NCBI GenBank assembly: GCA_900541145.1
Contig: UQIH01000016.1
Location: forward strand, 1-50,698
Direction of reading: 5' to 3'
From: an uncultured Collinsella sp.
Lineage (GTDB): Bacteria > Actinomycetota > Coriobacteriia > Coriobacteriales > Coriobacteriaceae
Length of the DNA stretch: 50,698 bases
Of the stretch, positions 24,694 to 33,349 are shown piece after piece (the first letter of the stretch is position 1; the number at the start of each line of letters is the position of its first letter). Below the pieces are notes generated by a model. That model was not told the DNA's origin. It saw only the letters and a program-made list of their open reading frames with translations, and made no database searches. The translations under genes and the position numbers were made by a program.

Positions 24694-26841
24694 TTACTTG
24701 CCCTGCACCATGGTGAGCGAGATCTTCTTGCGGTCGCGATCGACCTTTTCGACCCACACCTTGACCGTGTCACCGACGCGCACGACGTCGCTGGGGTGCT
24801 TGACAAAGCGGTTGGCCAGCTTAGAGATGTGTACGAGGCCGTCCTGGTGCACGCCCACGTCGACGAAGGCGCCAAAGTCCACGACGTTGCGCACCGTGCC
24901 CTTGAGCTCCATGCCGGGTTCCAGGTCGTCGATGGAAAGCGCCGAGCGGCTAAAGACCACCTCGGGCGCGTCATCGCGCGGGTCGCGACCGGGCTTCTTG
25001 AGCTCGTTAACGATGTCGATGAGCGTGAGGGTGCCGCAGTTCAGGTCGCTTGCCAGCGCCGAGATGCTGCCCAGGCGGCGCTCGATGTCGGGCACGCCGC
25101 CGCGGCTGAGCTCGCTTGCTTTAACGCCGGCGCGTTCTAGGACGGACGTGGCCACCTCGTAGCTCTCGGGGTGGACGCTTGTCGCGTCGAGTGGGTTCCT
25201 GCCGCCGCTAATGCGCAAAAAGCCCGCGGCGTTGAGATATGCCTTGGGTCCCAGCTTGGGGACCTTCTTGAGCTGGCGGCGATCGGTAAAGGCGCCGTTT
25301 TCCTCGCGATAGGCCACGATGTTTTTGGCCACGCTCGGCGTGATGCCCGATACGTATCCCAGCAGGCTCGCGCTCGCGGTGTTTACGTCGACGCCCACGC
25401 GGTTGACGACGTCCTCAACCACGTGGCCCAGGGTGCGCGAAAGCTCGGTCTGGTCAAGGTCGTGCTGGTACTGGCCCACGCCGATGGACTGGGGCGGGAT
25501 CTTGACGAGCTCTGCCAGCGGGTCCTGCAGGCGGCGGCCCAGGCTCATGGCGCCACGCACGGTGACGTCCAGGTCGGGATACTCCTGGCTGGCGAGCTCG
25601 GAGGCGGAGTACACCGATGCGCCGGCCTCGTTGACGATGGTGTATCGCAGCTCAGGCGCCTGCTCGGCGATGAACTCCGAGACGACTTCCTCGGTCTCGC
25701 GGCTGGCGGTGCCATTGCCGATGACGATGGTGTTGACGCCGTCCTTCTTGACGAGGCGGGCGAGCTCGCGCTTGGTGCCGGCGACGTCGTGGCGCGGCTT
25801 GGTGGGGTAGACCACGCCGTGGTCGAGGAGCTTGCCGGTCTCGTCCATGACGGCGACCTTGCAGCCGGTGCGGTAGCCCGGATCGAGCGCGAGCACGCGG
25901 GCGCCGCGCACGGGGCGCGCCGAGAGCAGGCCCTCGAGATTCTTGGCAAAGACATTGATGGCCTCGGTCTGCGCGCGGACGGTGAGCTTGGCGCGGGCCT
26001 CGCGCTCCAGCGAGGGGGCCATGAGGCGCTTGTAACCGTCGGCGATGGCGGCGTCAAAGACGGGCGCGAAGACGCCCTGACGTCGGGGCCAACGGCTGCC
26101 GAGGCGTGCCGTGGCAGCGGCGCCGTCGACGTTCACGCGCACGCGGAGTTTGCCCTCGCGCTCACCGCGGTCGATAGCCAGCACGCGGTGGTTGGGTATA
26201 CGGCGCAGCGGCTCATCATAGCTGTAGTATGGCTCGTAGGGAGTCTTCTCGGCGGGGTCGGTCGCCTCGACGACGATATCGGCGGTGTTCTGCGTAAAGG
26301 CGCGCAGATCGGCGACGTTCTCGGGGTCCTCGGCTACCGTCTCGGCCACGATGTCGGCGGCGCCGGCGAGCGCCTTCTCGGGTGTGTCGAAGCCAGCCTC
26401 CTCGTTGACGTATGCCACGGCGGCGTCGAGTGCGCTGCCCTTGGCCGAGGCCTGCATGATGATCATGTTGGCGAGCGGCTCCAGGCCGGCCTCGCGGGCC
26501 TTCTGCGCGCGGGTCATGCGCTTTTTGCGGTAGGGCTTGTAGAGGTCCTCGACGCGCTGGAGCTGCGTGGCCTCGCGAATCTGCTGCTCGAGCTCGGGCG
26601 TGAGCTTGCCCTGGGCGTCGATGAGCAGGATGACGTCCTCTTTACGCTGTTCAAGATTGCGCAGGTAAGACAGGCGCTCGTCGAGTGCGCGCAGGGCGAC
26701 GTCGTCCATGCCGCCCGTGGCTTCTTTGCGGTAGCGCGAGATAAAGGGGATGGTGTTGCCCTCGTCGATGAGCTTGACGGCCGCCTCGATGTTGGCAGCC
26801 TTAAGGTTGAGCTCGCGGGCGAGCTGGGCGATAAGATCCAT
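24694..26841 (-). CDS. tex: Tex family S1 RNA-binding protein
   Basis: 715-residue transcription-associated nucleic-acid-binding protein. The N-terminal helical region opens with IAQLARELNLKAANIEAAVKLIDEG and has the family signature TIPFISRYRKEATGGMDD near 30-47. A YqgF-like nuclease-fold domain (VLALDPGYRTGCKVAVMD near 317) follows. Helix-hairpin-helix segments (ASLLGYVSGITPSVAKNIV) come next, and a C-terminal S1 domain runs from about 635 (GMELKGTVRNVVDFGAFVDVG). Tex-type proteins bind RNA or DNA and affect transcription and fitness. The start is ATG 26841 with AAGGAG upstream; the frame is open 29 codons further but without a binding site. Confidence 0.92.
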   Translation of the reverse strand: MDLIAQLARELNLKAANIEAAVKLIDEGNTIPFISRYRKEATGGMDDVALRALDERLSYLRNLEQRKEDVILLIDAQGKLTPELEQQIREATQLQRVEDLYKPYRKKRMTRAQKAREAGLEPLANMIIMQASAKGSALDAAVAYVNEEAGFDTPEKALAGAADIVAETVAEDPENVADLRAFTQNTADIVVEATDPAEKTPYEPYYSYDEPLRRIPNHRVLAIDRGEREGKLRVRVNVDGAAATARLGSRWPRRQGVFAPVFDAAIADGYKRLMAPSLEREARAKLTVRAQTEAINVFAKNLEGLLSARPVRGARVLALDPGYRTGCKVAVMDETGKLLDHGVVYPTKPRHDVAGTKRELARLVKKDGVNTIVIGNGTASRETEEVVSEFIAEQAPELRYTIVNEAGASVYSASELASQEYPDLDVTVRGAMSLGRRLQDPLAELVKIPPQSIGVGQYQHDLDQTELSRTLGHVVEDVVNRVGVDVNTASASLLGYVSGITPSVAKNIVAYREENGAFTDRRQLKKVPKLGPKAYLNAAGFLRISGGRNPLDATSVHPESYEVATSVLERAGVKASELSRGGVPDIERRLGSISALASDLNCGTLTLIDIVNELKKPGRDPRDDAPEVVFSRSALSIDDLEPGMELKGTVRNVVDFGAFVDVGVHQDGLVHISKLANRFVKHPSDVVRVGDTVKVWVEKVDRDRKKISLTMVQGK

Positions 26842-26934
26842 GGGACTCCTTGCGTTTAAGGTGCGTTTGCAGCACAGAGCTACCAAGGATACCACCCGTC
26901 CCAAAAGACTGTTTTGGGGTTGCGTCACGAAAAC

Positions 26935-27072
26935 GGCCTATCTACTACGTTTTACCCGTAGGGGTCGACCATACCTGGGTTTTCCGAAAATTGGCAAGCC
27001 GTTTACCTGCGGTTTTTATTTCGCGAAATTCGGTATGGTTGAGGGTGATCGGTTAAACGTAGTAGATAGGCC
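26935..27072. repeat. 138-bp interrupted palindrome
   Basis: GGCCTATCTACTACGTTT (26935-26952) pairs with AAACGTAGTAGATAGGCC (27055-27072), and TTACC/GGTTA extends it imperfectly. Inside, CGACCATACC pairs with GGTATGGTTG. It lies upstream of tex and downstream of the oxidoreductase gene. It could be a long RNA hairpin in the tex leader or a palindromic insertion. The palindrome is clearly lower in GC than its surroundings. Confidence 0.75.
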
Positions 27073-27144
27073 CATTCCGTGGCGAACGAACCAAGCCGAG
27101 GTGCAAAATAGCCCCCCGCCCCAGAAAAATCGTCGGCAAGGTAG

Positions 27145-27180
27145 CAAAATGCCCCGCGGGCAGGAGGCTGCTCGCGGGGC
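27145..27180 (-). terminator. Terminator of the SDR-MFS-oxidoreductase operon
   Basis: Read on the minus strand, GCCCCGCG pairs with CGCGGGGC around 14 nt and is followed by ATTTTGC, about 75 nt after the oxidoreductase stop. Confidence 0.6.
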
Positions 27181-27254
27181 AAAGAAGAGGGGCTTGTTGG
27201 TGGCGGACCGAAGGGTTCTGCATGGGGTTTTCTGCCGCGGTCGCTCTTAAGGCA

Positions 27255-28295
27255 TTACAGCTCGACGAGCTGGCCGGTTTCGGCGGCCTCCTTGATGGCG
27301 TTGAGAAGCGTGAGCGTCTTGACGTTATCGGCGGGGGTCACGACGGGCTCGACCTCGCGGCGGACAACCTTCACAAAGTGCTTGAGCTGCATCTTGTGCG
27401 GCAGTGCCGGGTCGACGGCCGGAATCTCCATCTGCAGCGGCTTATGCCAGTTGGAGGCGCCGTCGTAGGAGAACTGGTGCAGGCGGGGCAGCGACAGGGC
27501 GCCCTTAGTGCCGCCGATAAAGTAGGCGTCGGCGTCGAAGGGGCGGTACTGCGGATCCTCGCGAGCGGTGGCCTCCCAGTTCCAGGGGCTGGCGGTGGCG
27601 TCGGAGATGGTCATGCTTGCGAGCGCGCCATCGGCAAAACGGACGTTGACCACGGCGGAGTCCTCGGTCTCAAAACCGCGGGCGGCGCTGGACTGCATAC
27701 CCTGGACGGCAACAGGCTCGCCCAGCAGATAGCGGAGCAGGTCGACGTCGTGAACCAGGTTGACCAGGATCGGGCCGGCACCCTTCTTGCGGCGCCATTC
27801 GACATCGAAGTACTCGTCATTCTTATAGATCATGTAGTGGAAGCTCGACACGGTGAGCTTGCCCAGCTCGCCGGACTCGATGATCTCCTTGGCCTTGTTG
27901 ACGAAGGGGTTGTGGCGACGGTGCTGACCCACGAGCACGGGCACGCCGGCGGTCTCGGCCTCGGCAGCGAAAGCCTGGGCATCCTCCAGGTCGTTGGAGA
28001 TCGGCTTTTCGACCAGCGGCACGATATTGCGCTTCACAGCCTCGCGGGCAACGCCCAGGTGCAGGTCGTTGGGCGTGGCGATGATGACGGCCTCGGGCTT
28101 AACCTCGTCCATCATCTGGGCGGGATCGGTGTAAAACGGCACGCCGGCGGCCTCAGCCGTGGCGCGGGCGCCCTCAAAGGCGTCGGCGATGGCGACGAGC
28201 TCGGCCTCGGGCTCCTCGGTGACAAAGCGGATGTGGTTGCGGCCCATGGCGCCGGCGCCGATAACGGCAATGCGGACGGGATTGAGCTCAGACAT
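27255..28295 (-). CDS. Gfo/Idh/MocA family NAD(P)-dependent oxidoreductase
   Basis: 346 residues. The N-terminal Rossmann fold begins VRIAVIGAGAMGRNH (about 7-21). VEKPISND near 95 has the EKP motif that contacts nicotinamide and substrate in this family. NLVHDVDLLRYLLG near 175 carries the catalytic Asp/His positions. The family oxidises or reduces sugars, inositols and related polyols. It is the third gene of the minus-strand run SDR, MFS, oxidoreductase, so a sugar, polyol or sugar-acid catabolic role is likely; the exact substrate is not visible. AAGGAG precedes the ATG. Confidence 0.88.
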   Translation of the reverse strand: MSELNPVRIAVIGAGAMGRNHIRFVTEEPEAELVAIADAFEGARATAEAAGVPFYTDPAQMMDEVKPEAVIIATPNDLHLGVAREAVKRNIVPLVEKPISNDLEDAQAFAAEAETAGVPVLVGQHRRHNPFVNKAKEIIESGELGKLTVSSFHYMIYKNDEYFDVEWRRKKGAGPILVNLVHDVDLLRYLLGEPVAVQGMQSSAARGFETEDSAVVNVRFADGALASMTISDATASPWNWEATAREDPQYRPFDADAYFIGGTKGALSLPRLHQFSYDGASNWHKPLQMEIPAVDPALPHKMQLKHFVKVVRREVEPVVTPADNVKTLTLLNAIKEAAETGQLVEL

Positions 28296-28327
28296 TTCGA
28301 CTCCTTAATACTGGTGGCCGGTGGAAT

Positions 28328-28354
28328 GTGACAAAGGGGCAGTCCCTTTGTCAC
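28328..28354. repeat. GACAAAGGGACAG palindrome 3
   Basis: GTGACAAAGG and CCTTTGTCAC around GGCAGTC, lying in the gap between the MFS and oxidoreductase genes of one operon. The outermost right-arm bases have decayed (CACGTC instead of CACATT). Confidence 0.85.
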
Positions 28355-28364
28355 GTCGGTAAAA

Positions 28365-29621
28365 CTAGGCAGACTTCTTCTTGCTGTCGGAGACCATCAT
28401 GTAGACGGTGAGCACGACGGCGATGGCGGCGATCACGATGGCGCCGTAGAAGGACTGCTGGTAGGCGGCGCTGCCGGCCTCGGCGTGATACAGCACGGCG
28501 GTGATGGGCTGGCTGATCCAGGTGGAAGCGGCGTAGCCCAGGAACATGATGCCGTAGTTGACGCCGATGTTGCTGGTGCCGAAGGCGCCGCCGGTGAGCG
28601 GCGGGTAGATGACGAGCAGGGCGCCAAAGCTAAAGCCGAGCAGGGCGAGCGCCACAAAGAACATGGCCTGCGTAAAGCTCATCGACATGATGACGAGCGC
28701 GACGATGGTGACGACAAGGCTGATGAGCAGCGACTTGTAGGCACCGAGCTTGTCGATGATCTGACCAAAGGACAGGCGACCGACCAGGTTGGCGCAGGTG
28801 TTGACGGAGACGACCACGCCGCCGAGGGCGACGGCTGCGGCGCTCGTGGGGTCGGTGAAGAGCTGGACGGCGGCGATGGAGGCAACCTTGCCGACGAGCA
28901 GCGTGCCGGCGGTGGCGGCAAAGGCGAAGGTGATGATGAGGACCCAGAAGCGCGGGGTCTTGACCATCTCGCCCGGGGTGAGGTCGCCGAAGGTGCCGGC
29001 GTGCGCGCCGCCCTTGGGGGCCTCGAAGCCCTCGGGCAGCCAGCCGGCCTCGGGGGCCTTCAGGAACAGGGCAGAGGCGGCGATCATCACAAAGAAGATG
29101 ACGCCGAGCGCCTTAAGGGCGCCAAAGACGCCCAGGCTCGGGATGAGCAGTGAGGCGAGCACTGGGGACAGCACGGCGGGGCCGGCGGTCGAAGCGGCCA
29201 GGGTGATGCCGGAGGCGAGGCCCTTCTTGTCGATGAACCACTTCTGACCCGTGGTGAGCGCCGGGTTGTACCCCAGGCCGTTGCCGACGGCGGCGACGAG
29301 CGAGAACCACAGGTAGAACTGCCACGGCTCGGTGACGGTGCCGGACATGAACCAGCCCAGGCCGTAGCACACGGCGGCGGCGATCACGACGTTGCGCGGG
29401 CCGATCTTATCGGAGATGCGGCCGGCGAAGATGCCCGTTACGGCCATGATGGTCTGAAAGACCGGGAAGGCCCAGGTAAGAGCGCTGGACCACTCGGGGT
29501 AGACGGCGAGTAGGTTCTTGCTCACGACGGAATACAGCGCGATGGAGCTGATGAAGAACATGGTGACGCATGCGGCGGAAAGCACGACGGCGCGACCCTT
29601 GTTGGAGTTGGTGGAAGCCAT
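28365..29621 (-). CDS. OFA-type major facilitator transporter
   Basis: 418-residue transporter with about twelve hydrophobic segments. GRISDKIGPRNV near residue 68 is the loop 2-3 MFS motif. The LYSVVSKNLLAVYPEWSSALTWAF start and GNGLGYNPALTTGQKWFIDKKGLASG near 112-137 resemble the oxalate/formate antiporter (OFA) subfamily, which transports small carboxylates. The gene lies between the SDR and the Gfo/Idh/MocA oxidoreductase, so it probably imports or exchanges the substrate, or a product, of those enzymes. A GACAAAGGGACAG palindrome sits just beyond its stop. Confidence 0.85.
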   Translation of the reverse strand: MASTNSNKGRAVVLSAACVTMFFISSIALYSVVSKNLLAVYPEWSSALTWAFPVFQTIMAVTGIFAGRISDKIGPRNVVIAAAVCYGLGWFMSGTVTEPWQFYLWFSLVAAVGNGLGYNPALTTGQKWFIDKKGLASGITLAASTAGPAVLSPVLASLLIPSLGVFGALKALGVIFFVMIAASALFLKAPEAGWLPEGFEAPKGGAHAGTFGDLTPGEMVKTPRFWVLIITFAFAATAGTLLVGKVASIAAVQLFTDPTSAAAVALGGVVVSVNTCANLVGRLSFGQIIDKLGAYKSLLISLVVTIVALVIMSMSFTQAMFFVALALLGFSFGALLVIYPPLTGGAFGTSNIGVNYGIMFLGYAASTWISQPITAVLYHAEAGSAAYQQSFYGAIVIAAIAVVLTVYMMVSDSKKKSA

Positions 29622-29687
29622 TGGACTCTTTCTAATCGATGCGGGGGAGGAGCGGGCGTATCCGCGGGCCCTCCCTGTCAGGTTGGT

Positions 29688-30569
29688 TTACTGGTCAGTC
29701 GGCTTAGCGACGCCGGACTCGTCGGACCAAAGCTCGACGCCCTTGTTCTTAAGGTAGTTGTCGGCATAGGCGCGACGGCCGCCGGGCTTGGCGGTGAGGT
29801 CGCCCATCATGTTGGAGAAGCCGCCGTCGACCTTGATGGCGTCGCCGGTGGTAAAGTCCGATCGCGTGGACGCCAGGAACATGACGGCGTTGGCGATATC
29901 GCTGACCTCGCCGATGCGGCGCGTGGCGATCAGACGGCTGCGGCTCTTTTCGACCTCGGGATCGGCGTAGAAGTTGGCCGACATCGGGGTCTTGACGAAG
30001 CAGGGCTCGACGCAGTTGGAGCGCACGCCGTAGGGACCCCATTCGGCAGCCAGCATCTTGGACATCATGTTGACGCCCGCCTTGGTGGAGCTGTACACGC
30101 CCGAGAACGTCTCGGGGGAGTGGCTGGCAACGGTCGAGATGTGCACCAGGCGACCCTGGCCGGCCTTGATCATCTCGCGACCAAAGCGCTGCGAGGTGAT
30201 GAAGTAACCGGTGAGGTTGACGTTGATGACCTCGTTCCAGTCGGAGAGCGGCAGGTCCTCCATGGCGGCGAAGCGCAGGATGCCGGCGGTGTTGACGAGG
30301 ACGTCGACATGGCCGAAGTTGGCGATGGTGGCATCGACGGCGGCCTGAACCTCGGCCTCGTCGGTGGCGTTCATCTTGTAACCCTCGGCGTGGATGCCAA
30401 ACTCGGCGGCGAGGTCGGCGGCTGCAGCCTTGACCTTTTCCTCGTCCAGATCGAGCAGGACGACGTTGGCGCCGTTGCGGGCGAACTCGCGGCAAATCTC
30501 GACGCCCATACCGCCGAGCGCGCCAGTCACGGCGCAGACATCGCCCTCGAGCTTAAGCCAATTGCTCAT
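29688..30569 (-). CDS. Short-chain dehydrogenase/reductase (SDR)
   Basis: 293-residue NAD(P)-dependent enzyme of the classical SDR type. The cofactor motif is TGALGGMG (about 16-23) and NTAG lies near 92. The catalytic Ser is in VHISTVAS near 145, and YSSTKAG near 158-164 supplies Tyr and Lys. The Asp after strand 2 (LLDLDEEK) suggests NAD rather than NADP. A C-terminal extension of about 40 residues (GGFSNMMGD onward) exceeds the usual 250. It is the first gene of the operon with the OFA-type transporter and the Gfo/Idh/MocA oxidoreductase, and divergent from the LysR gene. Its substrate, probably an alcohol or keto compound, is unknown. Confidence 0.88.
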   Translation of the reverse strand: MSNWLKLEGDVCAVTGALGGMGVEICREFARNGANVVLLDLDEEKVKAAAADLAAEFGIHAEGYKMNATDEAEVQAAVDATIANFGHVDVLVNTAGILRFAAMEDLPLSDWNEVINVNLTGYFITSQRFGREMIKAGQGRLVHISTVASHSPETFSGVYSSTKAGVNMMSKMLAAEWGPYGVRSNCVEPCFVKTPMSANFYADPEVEKSRSRLIATRRIGEVSDIANAVMFLASTRSDFTTGDAIKVDGGFSNMMGDLTAKPGGRRAYADNYLKNKGVELWSDESGVAKPTDQ

Positions 30570-30642
30570 AGGAACTTCCCTTCTTGTGCCTCCCGGTGGG
30601 CCGCTCCCATTAACCGACCCACGTGGTTTTCGCTGGTTATCG

Positions 30643-30674
30643 TATGCTTTGCATTTGCGCAGGTGAATTGCATA
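30643..30674. promoter_or_regulatory. Candidate LysR operator between divergent genes
   Basis: TATGC (30643-30647) and GCATA (30670-30674) form a dyad in the 233-bp gap between the SDR operon and the divergent LysR gene, with TTGCAT/ATTGCAT overlapping it. LysR proteins bind dyads in such gaps; this particular site is a guess. Confidence 0.3.
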
Positions 30675-30802
30675 TTTGTTAGAATGGCGTTAACCGTAGG
30701 TTTACACTGTGTGATGCAGTTTTTTCTCAATTGAGCGCGTGACCTGCCAAAACGACCCCCTTCGGCAGTTCATTGCCATGCGTCTGGAAACGGGAGATTG
30801 AC

Positions 30803-31681
30803 GTGTACGATCGACGACTCGAGGCCATATCGGCCGCCGCGGAGCTGGGAAGCTTCTCACGTGCGGCGGCAAAATTGCGCGTGTCGACCCCGGCGCTCGT
30901 CAAGCAGGTGTCGGGCTTCGAGGCCGAGTTCGGCATCACACTGTTTGAACGCTCGCACTCAGGCGTCAAGGTGACGCCGGCCGGCGCGCTGCTGGTGGAC
31001 GACGCGCGCTCGATCATGCGGCAGTCCGAGGACGCGCTGCGCCGTGCCCGACGCGCGGCGGGCGATGGCGGTGCCGTGCGCCTAGGCGTGTCGATGATGT
31101 GCCCGGGACGCCAGACGCTGTCGATGTGGACGGGCGTCCACGAGCTGGAACCGTCGCTGCGATTTGAGATCGTGCCAGTAAGCGATCTCTATGACGAGCG
31201 CGAGACCGTCATGCGCAGCTTGGGCCGCGAGGTCGATGTGGTGCAGTCGAGTTTTTCTACCCCACGCTGGGGCGACGCCTGCCAAAAGCTTCGCATCGTT
31301 AACGTGCCGTTTTATATCGACCTGCCGCGCACGAGCCCGCTGGCGCGCAAGACACGCATTACGGTTGCCGACCTGGAGGGCATGCGCCTGCGCGTGCTCC
31401 GCCACGGCAACGACGCAATGGACAGCCTGCGCATCGACCTTCTGGCCGACGGCGGCGTTGACGTGATCGACGTGGACAGCTTCGACTTTGCGCTCTTTAA
31501 CGAGGCAGAGGAAAAGGGCGACGCGGTGCTCACCTGCGGCGCATGGTCGGGGGTGCACCCGGCCTTTGTGGGCGTGCCGTTCCTGTGCGGGCGAGAGGTG
31601 CCGATCTTTCTGCACTACCCGCTCGAGCCCACCCTCCAAGTCCAAAAATTCGTCAACGCCATGGCACAACTTCTCAAATAG
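30803..31681 (+). CDS. LysR family transcriptional regulator
   Basis: 292-residue regulator. The N-terminal winged helix-turn-helix reads LGSFSRAAAKLRVSTPALVKQVSGFEAE in three consecutive parts (about 14-41), ending with the family pattern LFERSHSGVKVTPAG. The C-terminal effector-binding domain starts near 88 (GAVRLGVSMMCPG). GTG 30803 has GGGAG about 7 nt upstream and begins right before the first helix; an upstream in-frame ATG at 30773 lacks a site. It is divergent from the SDR operon and probably controls it in response to the operon's substrate or an intermediate. Confidence 0.87.
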   Translation: MYDRRLEAISAAAELGSFSRAAAKLRVSTPALVKQVSGFEAEFGITLFERSHSGVKVTPAGALLVDDARSIMRQSEDALRRARRAAGDGGAVRLGVSMMCPGRQTLSMWTGVHELEPSLRFEIVPVSDLYDERETVMRSLGREVDVVQSSFSTPRWGDACQKLRIVNVPFYIDLPRTSPLARKTRITVADLEGMRLRVLRHGNDAMDSLRIDLLADGGVDVIDVDSFDFALFNEAEEKGDAVLTCGAWSGVHPAFVGVPFLCGREVPIFLHYPLEPTLQVQKFVNAMAQLLK

Positions 31682-31724
31682 CCAAAAGAGTCCCGTCCCA
31701 AATTAGCTACCCTTTGCTACGGGT

Positions 31725-32816
31725 TTAGCGGTCCTCGCGTTGCGGCCCGGCTGCCTCGGCTGTCTTTACGCGGTTCTTGTCGATGTACATGTTTTTGTCG
31801 GCCTGGGAAAAGAGCTCGCGCATCGTAGGCGGTTCATCAAAATCACTGGAAAGCGCATAGCCCACCGCATAGCTGATAGGCATGTCGGGATGAGTCTCGG
31901 AATACTCGTTCACGTTCGCGCGAACCCGAGCGAGACAGGACTCCACGGCAGCTCGATCGGTATCTCGCAGCACCGCGATAAACTCATCGCCGCCGTCGCG
32001 ACCCACAAAGCACGTCTCCGACGCCGCACTTCCCAGTTGTTGGGCAAAAGAGCGAATGTATTCATCGCCCTTCTCATGGCCGAAGTTGTTATTGACCACA
32101 TGCAGATTGTTAAGGTCGAAGACGCACACCGCAACGGGCTCCTCCGCGGAGACAGGCTGCTCCTGCCCCAAGACCTCCTCGCACTTGTTCTTGTTGGGCA
32201 GTCCTGTGGCTTCGTCGAGATAGACTTTGTTCTGCAGTTCGCGATTGAGCGCGGCAGTTCGCACCGCGCGAACAAGTTCGACCGCAAAGGTCGCCACCAA
32301 GCCCATGATGTCGATGATCACCAAGCCCTCGAGATAGTTGAGCGCCGACGCCTTCTCCTGAGAGTAGTCCTCTGCGAGTCGCGTAGCATCGTCGCAAATG
32401 CCAAAGAACTCCTCGCTCATGGAGATGATGTCGGTGTTCTCATAGCCGACTTCGCGCACGCGGATGATCTCGGTGCAAAGCTCATCAAAATAATATGCAA
32501 GCTCGGTCATTTTTGCCTGATACTCATCGTCGTCGAGACGGACGAGATTGAGGTCGTCGCTTCCGTAGCGCAAGCCGTTGATGTATGAATCCACGGCTTT
32601 AAGCAGGTCATCTTGAGGCTGGCCCGCGTCCTCGAGCTTAACGATTCGCTGCGTGGTACCGCGAACCAGACCGGCGTAGTTGACCACGCGCGCCGTGCCC
32701 TGGATATCGGAGACGAGCAGCATAACATTGATGAAGAAGAAGATGAGAACTGCCGTGAGCACCATCATGAGCAGGCGCACCGCCTGGCCGGCCTTCTTGG
32801 CGACAGAAGTATTCAC
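31725..32816 (-). CDS. Membrane-bound GGDEF diguanylate cyclase
   Basis: 363 residues. A first transmembrane helix (about 14-36), an extracytoplasmic four-helix-type sensor (about 37-165) and a second transmembrane helix precede a GGDEF domain (about 200-350). The sensor starts with ARVVNYAGLVRGTTQRIVKLE, which resembles PilJ/NarX-type sensors. The active site reads GRDGGDEF near 266-273, and DLNNLHVVNNNFGHEKGDEYI is the Mg/substrate helix region, so it should be an active diguanylate cyclase. No RxxD inhibitory site precedes the motif. Start codon is GTG with GGGGAGTG upstream. It stands alone, convergent with the LysR gene. No EAL or PilZ protein is in the window. Confidence 0.88.
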   Translation of the reverse strand: MNTSVAKKAGQAVRLLMMVLTAVLIFFFINVMLLVSDIQGTARVVNYAGLVRGTTQRIVKLEDAGQPQDDLLKAVDSYINGLRYGSDDLNLVRLDDDEYQAKMTELAYYFDELCTEIIRVREVGYENTDIISMSEEFFGICDDATRLAEDYSQEKASALNYLEGLVIIDIMGLVATFAVELVRAVRTAALNRELQNKVYLDEATGLPNKNKCEEVLGQEQPVSAEEPVAVCVFDLNNLHVVNNNFGHEKGDEYIRSFAQQLGSAASETCFVGRDGGDEFIAVLRDTDRAAVESCLARVRANVNEYSETHPDMPISYAVGYALSSDFDEPPTMRELFSQADKNMYIDKNRVKTAEAAGPQREDR

Positions 32817-33007
32817 AAGTTCACTCCCCTAAATGACAAAAGAACAGGTAGCACGCAGTGTGCTGAAATTCATGGGTGGTTAACTCTACTATATGGGCCA
32901 GCAGCCTCAAACTGCAGCAGACGCTCGTCCAAATTGGCGTGACGCTTGCCTTGTTGTTCTTGACCTGGCCGCGCTATCGGACATGCTTCTGGTCTTGGAT
33001 CACCATG

Positions 33008-33176
33008 GGAAAGCTCATCCCGTTTTGTGCGTACAGAGTGGGATGCGGCTTCCCAAAGGTGCCGTTAGGGGAAACCACATCCCGGTTTATGCCCTTGAAA
33101 TGGGATGCCGTTTCCCGGAGGGGGCCCAGCGGGAAACGGCATCCCATTCTGAGCCCGAAAAGTGGGATACGGTTTC
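33008..33176 (+). repeat. Tandem 62-bp palindromic array 3
   Basis: Left arms GGGATGC..TTCC start at 33040, 33102 and 33163 (spacings 62 and 61). Right arms end in CATCCC at 33008-33021, 33070-33083 and 33132-33145. The unit is the same as at 6258 and 11003. The linkers again read AT..TGAGC.C.AAAGT on the plus strand. It sits between the GGDEF gene promoter region and the terminator of the ABC exporter operon. Confidence 0.88.
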
Positions 33177-33187
33177 CGGCTGGCATG

Positions 33188-33225
33188 AAAAAAGCCCCCA
33201 CAGCTCATATGAACTGCGGGGGCTT
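33188..33225 (-). terminator. Terminator of the MarR-ABC exporter operon
   Basis: Read on the minus strand, AAGCCCCCGCAG pairs with CTGTGGGGGCTT around a short loop and is followed by TTTT. It is about 125 nt after the last ABC gene and directly before palindromic array 3. Confidence 0.85.
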
Positions 33226-33265
33226 ATGCGTTGCGGTGCATTGTGTTTGGGTCGTTGAGATGAGT

Positions 33266-33330
33266 CGATTTGCCCCGAAAGAGGAGGGCATTGACCTTAG
33301 GGTCATGCCCGACGAATGAGCGGCAAATCG
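33266..33330. repeat. Nested inverted repeat after the exporter genes
   Basis: The outer arms CGATTTGCC and GGCAAATCG enclose GGGCATTGACC and GGTCATGCCC. It lies between the stop at 33350 and the terminator at 33188. It has no T-tract, so it may be a 3'-UTR structure. Confidence 0.6.
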
Positions 33331-33349
33331 GCCATCTCGGCGAGCCGAA

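Noticed and set aside
24439..25140. Plus-strand open frame starting with the duplicated LGFHILP segment
   Set aside because: Beyond the first few codons it crosses a strong terminator and runs antisense to tex, so it is not a second transaldolase.
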